A stretch of DNA of 64,000 nucleotides from an uncultured bacterium (lineage in GTDB: Bacteria; Cyanobacteriota; Vampirovibrionia; Gastranaerophilales; Gastranaerophilaceae): contig CAPQCU010000010.1 of NCBI GenBank assembly GCA_948684385.1, positions 7,948 through 71,947 of the forward strand, written 5' to 3'. The notes under the pieces were generated by a model, which was not told the DNA's origin, searched no databases, and worked only from the letters and a program-made list of their open reading frames with translations. Position 1 is the first letter of the stretch. The number at the start of each line of letters is the position of its first letter. The translations under genes were made by a program, and so were the position numbers. Positions 24,749 to 33,564 of this stretch are shown in pieces.

Positions 24749-26664
24749 TTAAGCGGATTTTATTTTTAATATTTTCAATAATATTTTTTGTTTTTGCATT
24801 CCTGTCAGCAAAAACGCCTGAAGCTGATTTAATGAAAGCGTTTATAAATCCGCATTCTCAAATTGAAAAAAATATCGTTAAGCTTGCAAACCTTTCTTCA
24901 AAAACGGTTAATGTTTTCGGAGTTGATGAGCTGCCTTTGAATAATCAGGATTTTTCTGATATTTTGGAGGTTTATAGAGAGTATCCTGCAAATTTTTTGA
25001 GTGAACGAAAACGGACATTACTTAAAGGCAGGAAATACAAAGAACTCGAAAACGAAGCGCTGGAAGGTATTTTTAACCCGTTAGGATTTTATGCTGCTCC
25101 TATAGATAAAGACCCTTATCTTTTTGCAACAGATTTTTTGATGTCCAAAAACAAAAATGAAACCGTTGAGTTTGAAGGTAAAGAATATCAGGTTTCGCAT
25201 TTAAAAATCCAAAACACAAAAGAGCTTGAAAGTTTAATTGAAGATGTAAAAGGCAAAGACATTTATTTGACCGGAACACCGGTGCATTCTTATTTTGCTT
25301 CTAAAAAATCTTCAAAAGAAATCAATGTAATTTGTTTAATTTCTATTCTTGGGCTTATTGTTCTTTCAAAAATCTTTTTCCGCTCTGTGAAAGTTTTGAC
25401 TCCTGTAATTTTGAGTATCTTTTTCGGTTTTTTATTCGGGTTTTCGGCTTGTACACTTGTTTTTGGAAAACTTCACGTCTTAACATTTGTATTTTCAACT
25501 TCTCTTATAGGAATAAGCCTGGACTATGTGCTGCATTATTTTTACGGTGTCGGAGATAAGAGGTTGAAAACAAGCCTCACCTCGTCAATGCTGACAACAG
25601 TTGCTGCGTTTTTGACTCTTATTTTTTCTAATATAGAAGTTTTAAGACAAATTGCAATATTTACTTCTTTCGGGCTTCTGGGAGTTTACTTGTTTGTGAT
25701 TTTTATCCTGCCGTGGTTTAAGATTCCGGAAGTTCGTAACCTGAATATTAGTTTTAAATTCCCGCGAAAACTCTTTTACTTAGCGATTTTTACAGTAATT
25801 GTACTTGGAGTTTTTAATATAAAATTTGAAGATAATTTGAAAAATCTTTATGTTCCTCCAAAACACCTACTTGAAGCTGAAACCTTGTATCAAAAAGTTT
25901 TCACCCCTCAAGCCGGAGAATTTTTGCTTGTTAAAGGTGCAAATGTAGATGAAATTCTTGAAAAAGAAGAAAGTATTGAAGGGTTCGGACTGAAGGATTT
26001 TGTCTCTTCAACAAAACGTCAGAATGAGAATTTGGCTCTTGTTGAGGAGCTGTATAATAAAGATTTGGTAGAGCTTGAAAGTAAGCTCGGGGTGAAATTT
26101 AATCTGTCTTCAAAGCTTTATCCGGCAGAAAACTTCCCGCTGAATTCAGAGTTTATGCTTGATAACACAACTTCGTTTGTTATGGTGCCTAAAAAAACAG
26201 ACGGCTCATTTAATATTGCAGACGAAATTTCAAAGATTTTAAAAAAATTACGCATTACATCTATGAAACTTTTACCTCTTGTGTTTGGAATGTTATTTAT
26301 TCTTTTATCTTGTATTTATGGATTAAAAAAGGCTTTAAAAATAAGCCTTTCGCCGATTCTTGGAGTTTTCTTTACAGTCGGGATTTTGTCATTATTCGGA
26401 GTAAAATTGAATTTATTCCATATTCTCGGGCTGTTTTTAATACTCGGCTTTAGCCTTGATTATTCGATTTTCAGGTTAAACGGTGAAGAAAAATCTAAAA
26501 ACGCTGTGTTTATTTCTTTTGTTTCAACTGCAGTTTCGTTTTTGCTTCTTTCTTTTACGAGTTTTAAGCTTATAAGCTCTCTGGGGTTAACAATATTTAT
26601 CGGGGTTACGGTTTCCTATATTTCAAGTTTATTTATGATAAAATCAGAGCATGAGAAGATTTGA
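24745..26664 (+). CDS. MMPL/RND-family lipid exporter
   Basis: 639 aa from ATG 24745, which overlaps the upstream stop. Two halves each with a long periplasmic loop and a block of five to six membrane helices; conserved GISLDYVLHYFYG and GFSLDYSIFRLNG correspond to the GxxxDY motifs of MMPL proteins and carry the proton-relay Asp. Predicted to export the acyl product from the inner membrane to the LolA-like carrier. Full length for the COG4258 type. Confidence 0.85.
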   Translation: MIKRILFLIFSIIFFVFAFLSAKTPEADLMKAFINPHSQIEKNIVKLANLSSKTVNVFGVDELPLNNQDFSDILEVYREYPANFLSERKRTLLKGRKYKELENEALEGIFNPLGFYAAPIDKDPYLFATDFLMSKNKNETVEFEGKEYQVSHLKIQNTKELESLIEDVKGKDIYLTGTPVHSYFASKKSSKEINVICLISILGLIVLSKIFFRSVKVLTPVILSIFFGFLFGFSACTLVFGKLHVLTFVFSTSLIGISLDYVLHYFYGVGDKRLKTSLTSSMLTTVAAFLTLIFSNIEVLRQIAIFTSFGLLGVYLFVIFILPWFKIPEVRNLNISFKFPRKLFYLAIFTVIVLGVFNIKFEDNLKNLYVPPKHLLEAETLYQKVFTPQAGEFLLVKGANVDEILEKEESIEGFGLKDFVSSTKRQNENLALVEELYNKDLVELESKLGVKFNLSSKLYPAENFPLNSEFMLDNTTSFVMVPKKTDGSFNIADEISKILKKLRITSMKLLPLVFGMLFILLSCIYGLKKALKISLSPILGVFFTVGILSLFGVKLNLFHILGLFLILGFSLDYSIFRLNGEEKSKNAVFISFVSTAVSFLLLSFTSFKLISSLGLTIFIGVTVSYISSLFMIKSEHEKI

Positions 26665-27688
26665 ACATAAAAAAGAAGTTATTAACTCCTTAACAGAAGC
26701 GCAAAAAATAGCTTTTGGTCCGCTTACTTTTCAGGCAATAAACGCTATGCTGGAGCTCGGGATTTTAAAGTTAATTGATTCAAATCCGGATTGTGATTTA
26801 ATGTCAGAGCTGAATTTATCTGAATATACAATAAACACCCTGCTTGAAGTTGCAGAGGCAGCTGGCGTTATAAAATATGATGATGAAAAGTATTCCGTAA
26901 CATCTTTAGGTAAAGCTTTTTTGTATGATGAAATGACCCGTGTTAATTTCAATTTTGTGAAAGATGTCTGCTATAGGGGAGCAGAAAAACTCAAAGAAAG
27001 TTTTTTTAGCGGAAAGCCTGAAGGTTTGAAAAAATATGGCTTTGACGGAACTATTTATCCTTATATTTCCATTCTTCCGGAGAACATGAAAAAAAGCTGG
27101 TTTGAGTTTGACCATTATTATTCGGATAACAGCTTTGATATTATTTATAAGATAATCTCACCTGTTGAAAAGATTTTTGATATAGGAGCAAATACCGGAA
27201 AATTTGAACGTGTTTGCCTTAAATACAATAAAAATCAGAAACTGGTGTTAATAGATTTACCGCAAAATATTGATGTTATAAAAAATAATCCGGAGCTTAG
27301 AGGATGTGAATTTTATCAGGCTGATATTCTTAAAGAAGAACAAAACCTTCCTAAAATGTCAGGTGCAGTTATTATGAGCCAGTTTCTCGATTGTTTTTCT
27401 AAAAGTCAGATAGAGTTTATTCTCCAAAAAGTTGTTCAGGCAAGTGATGATAATATAAAAATTTATATTCTGGAACCGTTTATTGACAGGCAGAAGTTTG
27501 CAGGAGCAAATTTCGCTCTTGTCCACACTTCGCTTTATTTCACCTGTATGGCAAACGGCTGCAGTAAGATGTATTCTTTTGGTGAAATGGAGAAAATAAT
27601 CGAAGCTTCCGGACTCAAGATTAATGCAGTATATGACTCTCTCGGTGCTCATGATTATACGCTTCTGGAGTGTGTGAAAAATGCCTAA
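26651..27688 (+). CDS. SAM-dependent methyltransferase (O-methyltransferase fold)
   Basis: 345 aa. N-terminal winged-helix dimerisation domain (residues 15-85), then Rossmann SAM site IFDIGANTGKF with LVLIDLPQNI and a late SQFLDCFS segment, as in plant-type O-methyltransferases. In aryl-polyene and flexirubin-like clusters such enzymes methylate the aryl head group; that substrate is inferred from context. Overlaps the exporter by 14 nt and the next gene by 8 nt. Confidence 0.8.
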   Translation: MRRFEHKKEVINSLTEAQKIAFGPLTFQAINAMLELGILKLIDSNPDCDLMSELNLSEYTINTLLEVAEAAGVIKYDDEKYSVTSLGKAFLYDEMTRVNFNFVKDVCYRGAEKLKESFFSGKPEGLKKYGFDGTIYPYISILPENMKKSWFEFDHYYSDNSFDIIYKIISPVEKIFDIGANTGKFERVCLKYNKNQKLVLIDLPQNIDVIKNNPELRGCEFYQADILKEEQNLPKMSGAVIMSQFLDCFSKSQIEFILQKVVQASDDNIKIYILEPFIDRQKFAGANFALVHTSLYFTCMANGCSKMYSFGEMEKIIEASGLKINAVYDSLGAHDYTLLECVKNA

Positions 27689-28541
27689 ATGGTTTCAAAT
27701 GCCGGAAGTCGGCGCAGGGAAAAAACGGTTAATTTTGACTAAAAACATATATCAAATTTTTGGAGAAGTTCCTGTCCGTGTGATTGCATTTTTTGTTGCA
27801 TTGACAGTTTTTGTAAAATCAAAAGACAGGCGTGAATTTGCTAAAAATTTTTATGAAAGTTTAGGTAAGAAACATCCTTTGATTTCGGCTTTTTATATGT
27901 TTGTAAATTATGCTAACTCTCTTGTAGATAAGTTTATTTCCTGCCTTGGCAGGCTTAATCCGGATAATTTTATTTTACCGGAGGAAGAAATCCCGCAGGG
28001 AACATTTTTTATTACAACTCATGTCGGAAATGTAGAAGTTCTCAGAACATTGTTTCAGTCAGATAAGTTTACAAATCCAAAACGCGTTAATGTATTTCTT
28101 CAGGGAAATGCCTGTGAGATTTTTAATAATTTTCTGAAAACTTTGGAAATCAAGCTTGATATAGAAGTTTTTCCGGTAGAAGAAATTAGTGCGGATACAT
28201 CGATTTTAATATCTGAAAGATTAAAATCCGGAGAGCTTGTCTTTATGGCGGGTGACAGGGTTTCAGCTCAGAATGAAAACAAAACTTATACAGTTGATTT
28301 TTTCGGTAAAAAAGCTGAATTTCCTCTGGGAACTCTTAAATTTGCATTGATGATGGATGCTCCGGTCTCGTTTATTGTTTGTGTTAAAGAAGGTAAAAAC
28401 TATAAGGTTTTTACACAAAAATTTGTATCTGAAAGTGAAACCCGCTCAGAAAAACTTAAGTTATTGCAGGAAGCTTATTTGAAGTTTTTAAAACAATATG
28501 TCAGCAAATATCCGCTTCAGTTTTACAATTTTGGAGGCTAA
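27681..28541 (+). CDS. LpxL/HtrB-like lipid acyltransferase
   Basis: 286 aa. THVGNVEVLRTL matches the HxxNxE region of late lipid A acyltransferases, with FMAGDRVS and FPLGTLKFALM further on. An amphipathic or membrane segment sits at about 30-47. In aryl-polyene loci this enzyme attaches the polyene carboxylate to the lipid anchor. Last gene of the cluster; it overlaps the convergent polymerase gene by 4 nt. Confidence 0.8.
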   Translation: MPKWFQMPEVGAGKKRLILTKNIYQIFGEVPVRVIAFFVALTVFVKSKDRREFAKNFYESLGKKHPLISAFYMFVNYANSLVDKFISCLGRLNPDNFILPEEEIPQGTFFITTHVGNVEVLRTLFQSDKFTNPKRVNVFLQGNACEIFNNFLKTLEIKLDIEVFPVEEISADTSILISERLKSGELVFMAGDRVSAQNENKTYTVDFFGKKAEFPLGTLKFALMMDAPVSFIVCVKEGKNYKVFTQKFVSESETRSEKLKLLQEAYLKFLKQYVSKYPLQFYNFGG

Positions 28542-29758
28542 ACTTCCTGCGGTTTAGTCAGAAACCCTTGTTTAAACGGAATATCTTTGTTAACAAATCC
28601 TGTGCGCACAATGTTTCTGCCAAATTTTTTCTCTAAAGTGTCAAGACTCTTTCCAAGTTTTTCATTTTGTTCTTTCTTCTCATTGTTGTTAAATAATGAA
28701 AGCTGTTCTTCTGCGCTTTTGTTAAAATCTTCAAGCACGATTCCGACACTCCGGTAAACTTCGTTTGAGCTGTACATTTCTGCAAGTGCCGGAAATGCGG
28801 AACGCGAAATTTCAAACTCAAAATCTGTGGGGTTTTCAAGTTTAACTTTTGAAAAAAGAGTTCTAAAATCTTTTGTTTTTAAGATTACTCCGATTGTTGA
28901 GCACTTGCATTCGATTCTCCTAAGCCTTACGCAGCAGGCATGGATATGAACAGAAAGCTCGTTTTTTAAAAAATTTAAATCAGAAGAGAACTGTAAAAAA
29001 GATTTAGTGTCACTGATTGATTTCGGAAGCTCAACTTCGCTGCTTATCGGCGAAACGATTGTGCCTATAAGCTCTGTTTTTACTCCCAAACCGTTTTTAC
29101 CGAATTTCGGCTTAATCCATTTGTCGTCTTTTTTTATGTAATCAAGTGCTGTACGGACTCCCAGTCCTCTAAGTTTTATCCCGAGCTTTCTTCCAATACC
29201 CCAAACTTCCTGAATATCTGTGTATTCAAGAAGGTGATTTATGCTTGATTTTCCGACAAGAGCGACACGGTAAGAAGTGTTCTTTGCTTTATCTGAAGCG
29301 AGCTTTGCCAGAGTCTTTGTACGGCTTACTCCGATTGTAACCGGAATTCCCGCTTCTTCTAAAATTCGTTTCTGAATTTCTCTTGCAAGCTTGAAATAAT
29401 TTTTCTTATAAAGTTTTGTGAGTCCGGTAAAATCGACAAAAGCTTCGTCGATTGAATAAACTTCAACATTCGGACTGTATTCTTTTAAAATCGACATAAC
29501 TTGCTGTGAAATTTTTGTATAGTTATAGTGATTTGCGTTAATGTAAATACATTCGGGATATTTTTCCACAGCCTGAAAAAGCGGTATTCCCATCGGAACT
29601 CCGAGCATTTTAGCTTCGCGCGAACGTGAAATTACACAACCTCTTTCTCCGGAAACAACGGAAACAGGAAGTCCGTTAAGCTCCGGAGTGCGAACGCGTT
29701 CACAGGAGACAAAAAAGCTGTCACAATCTATTAAAGCTATGTATTTTTGGTTGGTCAC
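28538..29758 (-). CDS. Y-family DNA polymerase (UmuC/DinB-like)
   Basis: 406 aa from GTG 29758. ALIDCDSFFVSCE (first catalytic Asp), VEVYSIDEAFVDFTG (Asp-Glu pair), helix-hairpin-helix IQEVWGIGRKLGIKLRGLG and little finger follow; length and C-terminal DUF4113-like tail suit UmuC. Translesion synthesis at the replication fork. GTG is chosen because GTGA overlaps the stop of the 49-aa gene upstream and the protein then begins TNQKYIALIDCD, like the family. Confidence 0.9.
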   Translation of the reverse strand: MTNQKYIALIDCDSFFVSCERVRTPELNGLPVSVVSGERGCVISRSREAKMLGVPMGIPLFQAVEKYPECIYINANHYNYTKISQQVMSILKEYSPNVEVYSIDEAFVDFTGLTKLYKKNYFKLAREIQKRILEEAGIPVTIGVSRTKTLAKLASDKAKNTSYRVALVGKSSINHLLEYTDIQEVWGIGRKLGIKLRGLGVRTALDYIKKDDKWIKPKFGKNGLGVKTELIGTIVSPISSEVELPKSISDTKSFLQFSSDLNFLKNELSVHIHACCVRLRRIECKCSTIGVILKTKDFRTLFSKVKLENPTDFEFEISRSAFPALAEMYSSNEVYRSVGIVLEDFNKSAEEQLSLFNNNEKKEQNEKLGKSLDTLEKKFGRNIVRTGFVNKDIPFKQGFLTKPQEV

Positions 29759-29904
29759 TTTTCTTCTCCGATTTCGAATAACAGCCCTTGTTTGTATTTT
29801 GCGATGTACCATTTGTGAAATCTGAGTGCACGTTTTATGTCAGGAGTCTGAAACTTCTCTGTTCTTTTTCCGCCTTTAATTTCTACGAATTTGTAAATAG
29901 CCAT
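29755..29904 (-). CDS. 49-aa protein coupled to the Y-family polymerase
   Basis: Begins MAIYKFVEIKGGKRTEK and ends LLFEIGEEK; basic, no recognised domain and not UmuD-like. Its TGA overlaps the GTG of the polymerase, so the two are translationally coupled. A -10 TAAACT ends 6 nt before its ATG, no Shine-Dalgarno. Could be a polymerase accessory or simply a translated leader. Confidence 0.65.
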   Translation of the reverse strand: MAIYKFVEIKGGKRTEKFQTPDIKRALRFHKWYIAKYKQGLLFEIGEEK

Positions 29905-29910
29905 ACTAAC

Positions 29911-29916
29911 AGTTTA
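29911..29916 (-). promoter_or_regulatory. -10 box, probable leaderless promoter
   Basis: TAAACT, preceded by TG (TGCTAAACT), 6 nt before the ATG at 29904. Confidence 0.4.
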
Positions 29917-29921
29917 GCACA

Positions 29922-29957
29922 TTAAAAAAATAAGAGCCCCTGATTATTCAGGAGCTC
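29922..29957 (-). terminator. Intrinsic terminator
   Basis: Minus-strand stem GAGCTCCTGA / TCAGGGGCTC with one mismatch, followed by TTATTTTTTT, after the His-rich gene. Confidence 0.8.
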
Positions 29958-29976
29958 CGGTCTGTGCGGGAGAAAG

Positions 29977-30306
29977 TTAGAAGCGAATATAAATTCCGCC
30001 TCCGAAATTTGGTCTTACTACATAGTCGTCGCAGAAACTCATTCGAGAATCATAGAAATAATTGTTCCAACAGCTGCGCCTAACCAACACTCCGCCAATT
30101 ACGGCAGAGCCTCCATAAGGTCGGTGGTAACGCGGCGGCGGAGGCGGCGGAACGTGACCGTAACCTCCGTGGTGCGGCGGACGATGATAGCTGTGACCTG
30201 CGTGGATTACCTGCCCGTGATGTCCTCGAGATGGAGGAGCTGCGAATGCAGGTGCGCTTAAGCTTAAAACTGAAACTAAACCAAGAAATGCTAAAAACTT
30301 TTTCAT
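29977..30306 (-). CDS. Secreted His/Pro/Gly-rich protein
   Basis: 109 aa. Signal peptide ending SAPAFA, then a low-complexity region rich in HH, GG and six consecutive Pro (residues about 26-65), and a C-terminal segment with two Cys and GGGIYIRF. The His-rich part could bind metals. GAGG ribosome site upstream. Local GC is high because of Gly/Pro codons. Confidence 0.78.
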   Translation of the reverse strand: MKKFLAFLGLVSVLSLSAPAFAAPPSRGHHGQVIHAGHSYHRPPHHGGYGHVPPPPPPRYHRPYGGSAVIGGVLVRRSCWNNYFYDSRMSFCDDYVVRPNFGGGIYIRF

Positions 30307-30413
30307 ACTTACACCTCTTTCTAATATTAATAACGATTTGAATTTGCTTTTGTTCAGTAGTTAATTTACTTTCCATTTTGAAGTTTTATAATAAAGTTAA
30401 GAAGGAGCAAAAA

Positions 30414-31070
30414 ATGAAAAAAGAACTTATTTTTTTAGGACCGCCGGCATGCGGAAAAGGTACCCAAACTAACAGATTATCTGAATATTTAGGATTTCCG
30501 CACGTTGATACCGGTTCGCTTTTGAGGGCAGAAATTGCAAAAGAAACCGAAGAAGGAAAGATTGCGAAATCTTTTATTGATAAAGGTCAACTTGTTCCGC
30601 CGGAACTTGTCGGTAAGATTATTGCAAACAAGCTTGCAGGTGATGAATGCAAAAACGGATATGTTCTTGACGGTTATCCGAGAAGTCTGGAACAGGCAAA
30701 AATGCTTGATGAAATTAACTCAAAAGTTGATAAAGAAGAAGCATCTTTTAAAGCGATTTATTTTGATATTGATACTCAAATCCTTATCGAAAGAATTATT
30801 TATCGTGAATCATGCCCTGTTTGCGGCGAAATTTATAACAAAAAATTTAAACCGTCTAAAGTTGCAGGCAAATGTGATAAATGCGGAGTAGATTTAAAAA
30901 CCCGTGCTGATGATAATGAAGAAACAGCAAAGCTTCGTTTTGAAACATATTTCAGAGAAACAGCACCTTTAATTGAGTTTTATGAAAATAAAGGCGTTTT
31001 ATATAAAATCGATGCAAACGGTTCAATCGATGAAGTCTGGGAAAGACTTTTAGAAGTAGTTAATAAGTAA
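30414..31070 (+). CDS. adk: Adenylate kinase, zinc-lid type
   Basis: 218 aa from ATG 30414 (AGGAG upstream). Phosphate loop GPPACGKGT, AMP-site DTGSLLR and DGYPRSLEQA; the lid contains CPVC...CDKC, a four-Cys zinc site as in Gram-positive and many thermophilic enzymes. Converts AMP+ATP to 2 ADP. A strong terminator follows. Confidence 0.95.
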   Translation: MKKELIFLGPPACGKGTQTNRLSEYLGFPHVDTGSLLRAEIAKETEEGKIAKSFIDKGQLVPPELVGKIIANKLAGDECKNGYVLDGYPRSLEQAKMLDEINSKVDKEEASFKAIYFDIDTQILIERIIYRESCPVCGEIYNKKFKPSKVAGKCDKCGVDLKTRADDNEETAKLRFETYFRETAPLIEFYENKGVLYKIDANGSIDEVWERLLEVVNK

Positions 31071-31097
31071 AAAAAGCGGTTTTAAACCGCTTTTTTT
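31069..31097. terminator. Bidirectional terminator between adk and rimO
   Basis: AAAAAAGCGGTTT / AAACCGCTTTTTT, T-runs on both strands. Confidence 0.88.
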
Positions 31098-32395
31098 TAT
31101 ATCTCTCCAACTAAATCGTATTCAGTTGAGCCGATGATTTTTACCATTTCAATATCACCCGGAACAACAATTTTATCTGTTTGAATGTTTACTACTCCGT
31201 CAATCTCCGGAGCGTCAAACTGTGTTCTTGCAATAACTTCACCTTCATCAGAACAACATTCAATTATGCACGGGATAGTTTTTCCGACAAATTTTTTGTT
31301 TCTTTCAATTGAAATTTCCTGCTGGATTTCCATAAGTTTTTTGTATCTCTGGTTTGCAATTTTTGCAGGAACGCGGTTTGGCATACTGTAAGACGGAGTT
31401 CCTTTTTCTCTGGAATACTTAAATACTCCCATTCTATCGAATTTCATATCACGAACAAAATTGCAAAGATGTTCAAAATGTTCTTCGCTCTCTCCCGGAT
31501 AGCCCACGATAAACGCAGTTCTAATTGAAACTTCGGGTGTGCGTTTTCTAATGTTTTCAATCATAGGACGGTAGTCAAAAGCCGGTCTGTTCATCATCTT
31601 TAGCATTTCAGGATGTGAATGCTGCAAAGGAATGTCGACATATTTAACAACTTTATCAAGTCTTGCAATCGCATCAATAAGCTCATCATCAAGATGTGTC
31701 GGATAAGCGTACATAAACCTCAGCCAGCCTAAACCTTCAATTTTATTCAGCTCTTCAAGAAGCTTAGGAAGTGAAGGCTTCTTGTAAATATCAATCCCGT
31801 AGCTTGTTGTATCCTGTGCAATAAGGATAATTTCTGTTACACCTTTTTTAACGAGTTTTTTTGCTTCTTCAATAATATTTTCCATCGGACGCGAACGATA
31901 ATCGCCTCTAAGATAAGGAATAATACAGTAACCGCAGCGATAGTTACAGCCGTCAGCAATTTTTATGTAAGAACTTGCGCCCATTGTAATTTGCTGGCGC
32001 TCAATGTTTTCAGGATAAATGTATTCAGGATTTTTACTTACCTCACAAACATACTCATTGTCGACTTTTTTTATTACTTCTATGATTTTTGTAAAATCTG
32101 TTGTGCCGACAACTGCTGCAAGCTCAGGAATTTCTTTCTTTAAATCTTCCGGATGTTTCTGCGCAAGGCAGCCTGTAACAATAACTTTTTTGCCGCTTTC
32201 TACAAGCTCTAAAATTGAACGAATAGATTCTCTTTCAGCATCGCAGATAAAAGAACACGTGTTTACGATTACTATATCGCTTTCATCTTCATTAAGCGTG
32301 ATTTCATATCCGTTTTGGGCTAAAAGCCCTAAGATTAATTCTGAATCAACTAAATTTTTTGCACATCCGTGACTAACAAGAGCTATTTTTTTCAT
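31097..32395 (-). CDS. rimO: Ribosomal protein S12 methylthiotransferase
   Basis: 432 aa. MTTase domain with conserved Cys (SHGCAKNLVDSE, NTCSFI, VTGCLAQ), radical-SAM triad CNYRCGYC, and a C-terminal TRAM domain. Adds a methylthio group to the conserved Asp of S12 (DLPGVRYH in the rpsL product at 55994). -10 TACATT ends 6 nt before ATG with no Shine-Dalgarno, suggesting a leaderless mRNA. Confidence 0.95.
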   Translation of the reverse strand: MKKIALVSHGCAKNLVDSELILGLLAQNGYEITLNEDESDIVIVNTCSFICDAERESIRSILELVESGKKVIVTGCLAQKHPEDLKKEIPELAAVVGTTDFTKIIEVIKKVDNEYVCEVSKNPEYIYPENIERQQITMGASSYIKIADGCNYRCGYCIIPYLRGDYRSRPMENIIEEAKKLVKKGVTEIILIAQDTTSYGIDIYKKPSLPKLLEELNKIEGLGWLRFMYAYPTHLDDELIDAIARLDKVVKYVDIPLQHSHPEMLKMMNRPAFDYRPMIENIRKRTPEVSIRTAFIVGYPGESEEHFEHLCNFVRDMKFDRMGVFKYSREKGTPSYSMPNRVPAKIANQRYKKLMEIQQEISIERNKKFVGKTIPCIIECCSDEGEVIARTQFDAPEIDGVVNIQTDKIVVPGDIEMVKIIGSTEYDLVGEI

Positions 32396-32401
32396 ATTTA
32401 A

Positions 32402-32407
32402 AATGTA
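32402..32407 (-). promoter_or_regulatory. -10 box, probable leaderless rimO promoter
   Basis: TACATT on the minus strand, 6 nt before ATG 32395. Confidence 0.35.
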
Positions 32408-32413
32408 ACATAA

Positions 32414-33136
32414 TTATGCAAATTCATCAAACTGAGAAAGTTTTACCTGACGAAATTGACTTTTTAAGAAATCTTCTGATGTTCCTTCATGTTTCGTGCG
32501 GATGTATGGAGGTTTTGGGGTATAAGTATGATAAATTACGCCTTTATCATTTACTTCTAACTCGAAATCTTTTTTATCATCACTTAACCGATACGAATCA
32601 GTCAGTGAATTACTTATGTAGAGCGTATCTTCTTTGTTGTCATAATAAGCTGCAAATTTACCAAAAAAATGAACATCGCGTCTTGCTGCAAAAATAGAAT
32701 ATGGAATATGAAACTTTTCAAAAATTTGTTTTATTTTTTCAAGCTGTCTGACATTATATTTTGAATTATCTTCAAGTTGAAAACCGCCCAAAATAAATGC
32801 ATGCAGATTTTCTTTTGTTAAATCAATCTTTTCAAGAATTCTTCGCTCAAGCTTGCTTATGCTAAATCCTTGCTGTCGATATTTTTTTGCATTTTTCTGA
32901 TTAAGAATACATTGGTGAAACATCGTTATGCTGTTGTTGTCAATGATTCCTCCTGCGATACAATCCATTATTTGTGTTGTGAAAAGTTTCTTACCTTTCT
33001 TCATTGTGTCGGCATTCCAGGGATACCCGACTTCATGGATTTTAGGGCTCAGGCATTTTGTTTTGTCATTAAACGATGACATACTAATTAATTTTATTTT
33101 CGAAGTAAAGTTAACATTATCAAGCTGTGTTCTCAT
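32414..33136 (-). CDS. Putative CNF1/CheD-like deamidase with FTS peptide
   Basis: 240 aa. NFTS at residues 9-12, the short peptide seen in other proteins here. TTQIMDCIAGGIID...ITMFHQC has Cys59 and His74; a Cys in a Gly-rich strand followed about 15 residues on by His is the arrangement of CNF1-type and CheD glutamine deamidases (CNF1 uses Cys866 and His881). The rest of the chain has alternating strands consistent with such a fold, but no confident homology can be claimed by eye. No signal peptide. TAATAT ends 6 nt before ATG, so probably leaderless. Confidence 0.6.
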   Translation of the reverse strand: MRTQLDNVNFTSKIKLISMSSFNDKTKCLSPKIHEVGYPWNADTMKKGKKLFTTQIMDCIAGGIIDNNSITMFHQCILNQKNAKKYRQQGFSISKLERRILEKIDLTKENLHAFILGGFQLEDNSKYNVRQLEKIKQIFEKFHIPYSIFAARRDVHFFGKFAAYYDNKEDTLYISNSLTDSYRLSDDKKDFELEVNDKGVIYHTYTPKPPYIRTKHEGTSEDFLKSQFRQVKLSQFDEFA

Positions 33137-33142
33137 TTAACT

Positions 33143-33148
33143 ATATTA
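33143..33148 (-). promoter_or_regulatory. -10 box, probable leaderless promoter
   Basis: TAATAT, 6 nt before ATG 33136. Confidence 0.45.
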
Positions 33149-33154
33149 ACATAA

Positions 33155-33493
33155 TTATTTCTTAAAAATAAAGAATACTGCCAAAATAATAAACACAAAT
33201 CCAACAAGGTAGTTCCATTTAAATTGTTCTTTAAGATACCACACTGAGAAAAATGAAAAAACAGTAAGAGTAATCACTTCCTGAATTGTTTTAAGCTGCA
33301 CTGCGTTATAACAATCATATCCGATGCGGTTTGCCGGCACCTGAAAGCAGTATTCAAAAAACGCAATACCCCAGCTTGCAAGGATTACGATTAAAACCGG
33401 CAGACTGCGGAATTTCAGATGACCGTACCACGCAAAAGTCATAAATATATTTGAGATTAATAATAAAATTATTGGTGTAATGTGTTTAATCAT
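33155..33493 (-). CDS. DUF486 (DMT-superfamily) small membrane protein
   Basis: 112 aa with four predicted helices. FMTFAWYGHLK, SWGIAFFEYCFQVPANRIGY and LKTIQEVITL match the DUF486 family of the drug/metabolite transporter clan. Substrate unknown. -10 TAAAAT at 33500-33505, 6 nt before ATG. Confidence 0.85.
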   Translation of the reverse strand: MIKHITPIILLLISNIFMTFAWYGHLKFRSLPVLIVILASWGIAFFEYCFQVPANRIGYDCYNAVQLKTIQEVITLTVFSFFSVWYLKEQFKWNYLVGFVFIILAVFFIFKK

Positions 33494-33499
33494 AATGAA

Positions 33500-33505
33500 A
33501 TTTTA
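33500..33505 (-). promoter_or_regulatory. -10 box, probable leaderless promoter
   Basis: TAAAAT, 6 nt before ATG 33493. Confidence 0.45.
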
Positions 33506-33564
33506 TCACAAACGCTTGTCTTTATGTTAATATGTATTCAGCTATAGGAAGGAGAAATAAAGAG

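Noticed and set aside
30080..30376. Overlapping Ser/Arg-rich ORF in another frame of the His-rich gene
   Set aside because: Product of GC-rich Gly/Pro codons; the other frame has a clean signal peptide and ribosome site.
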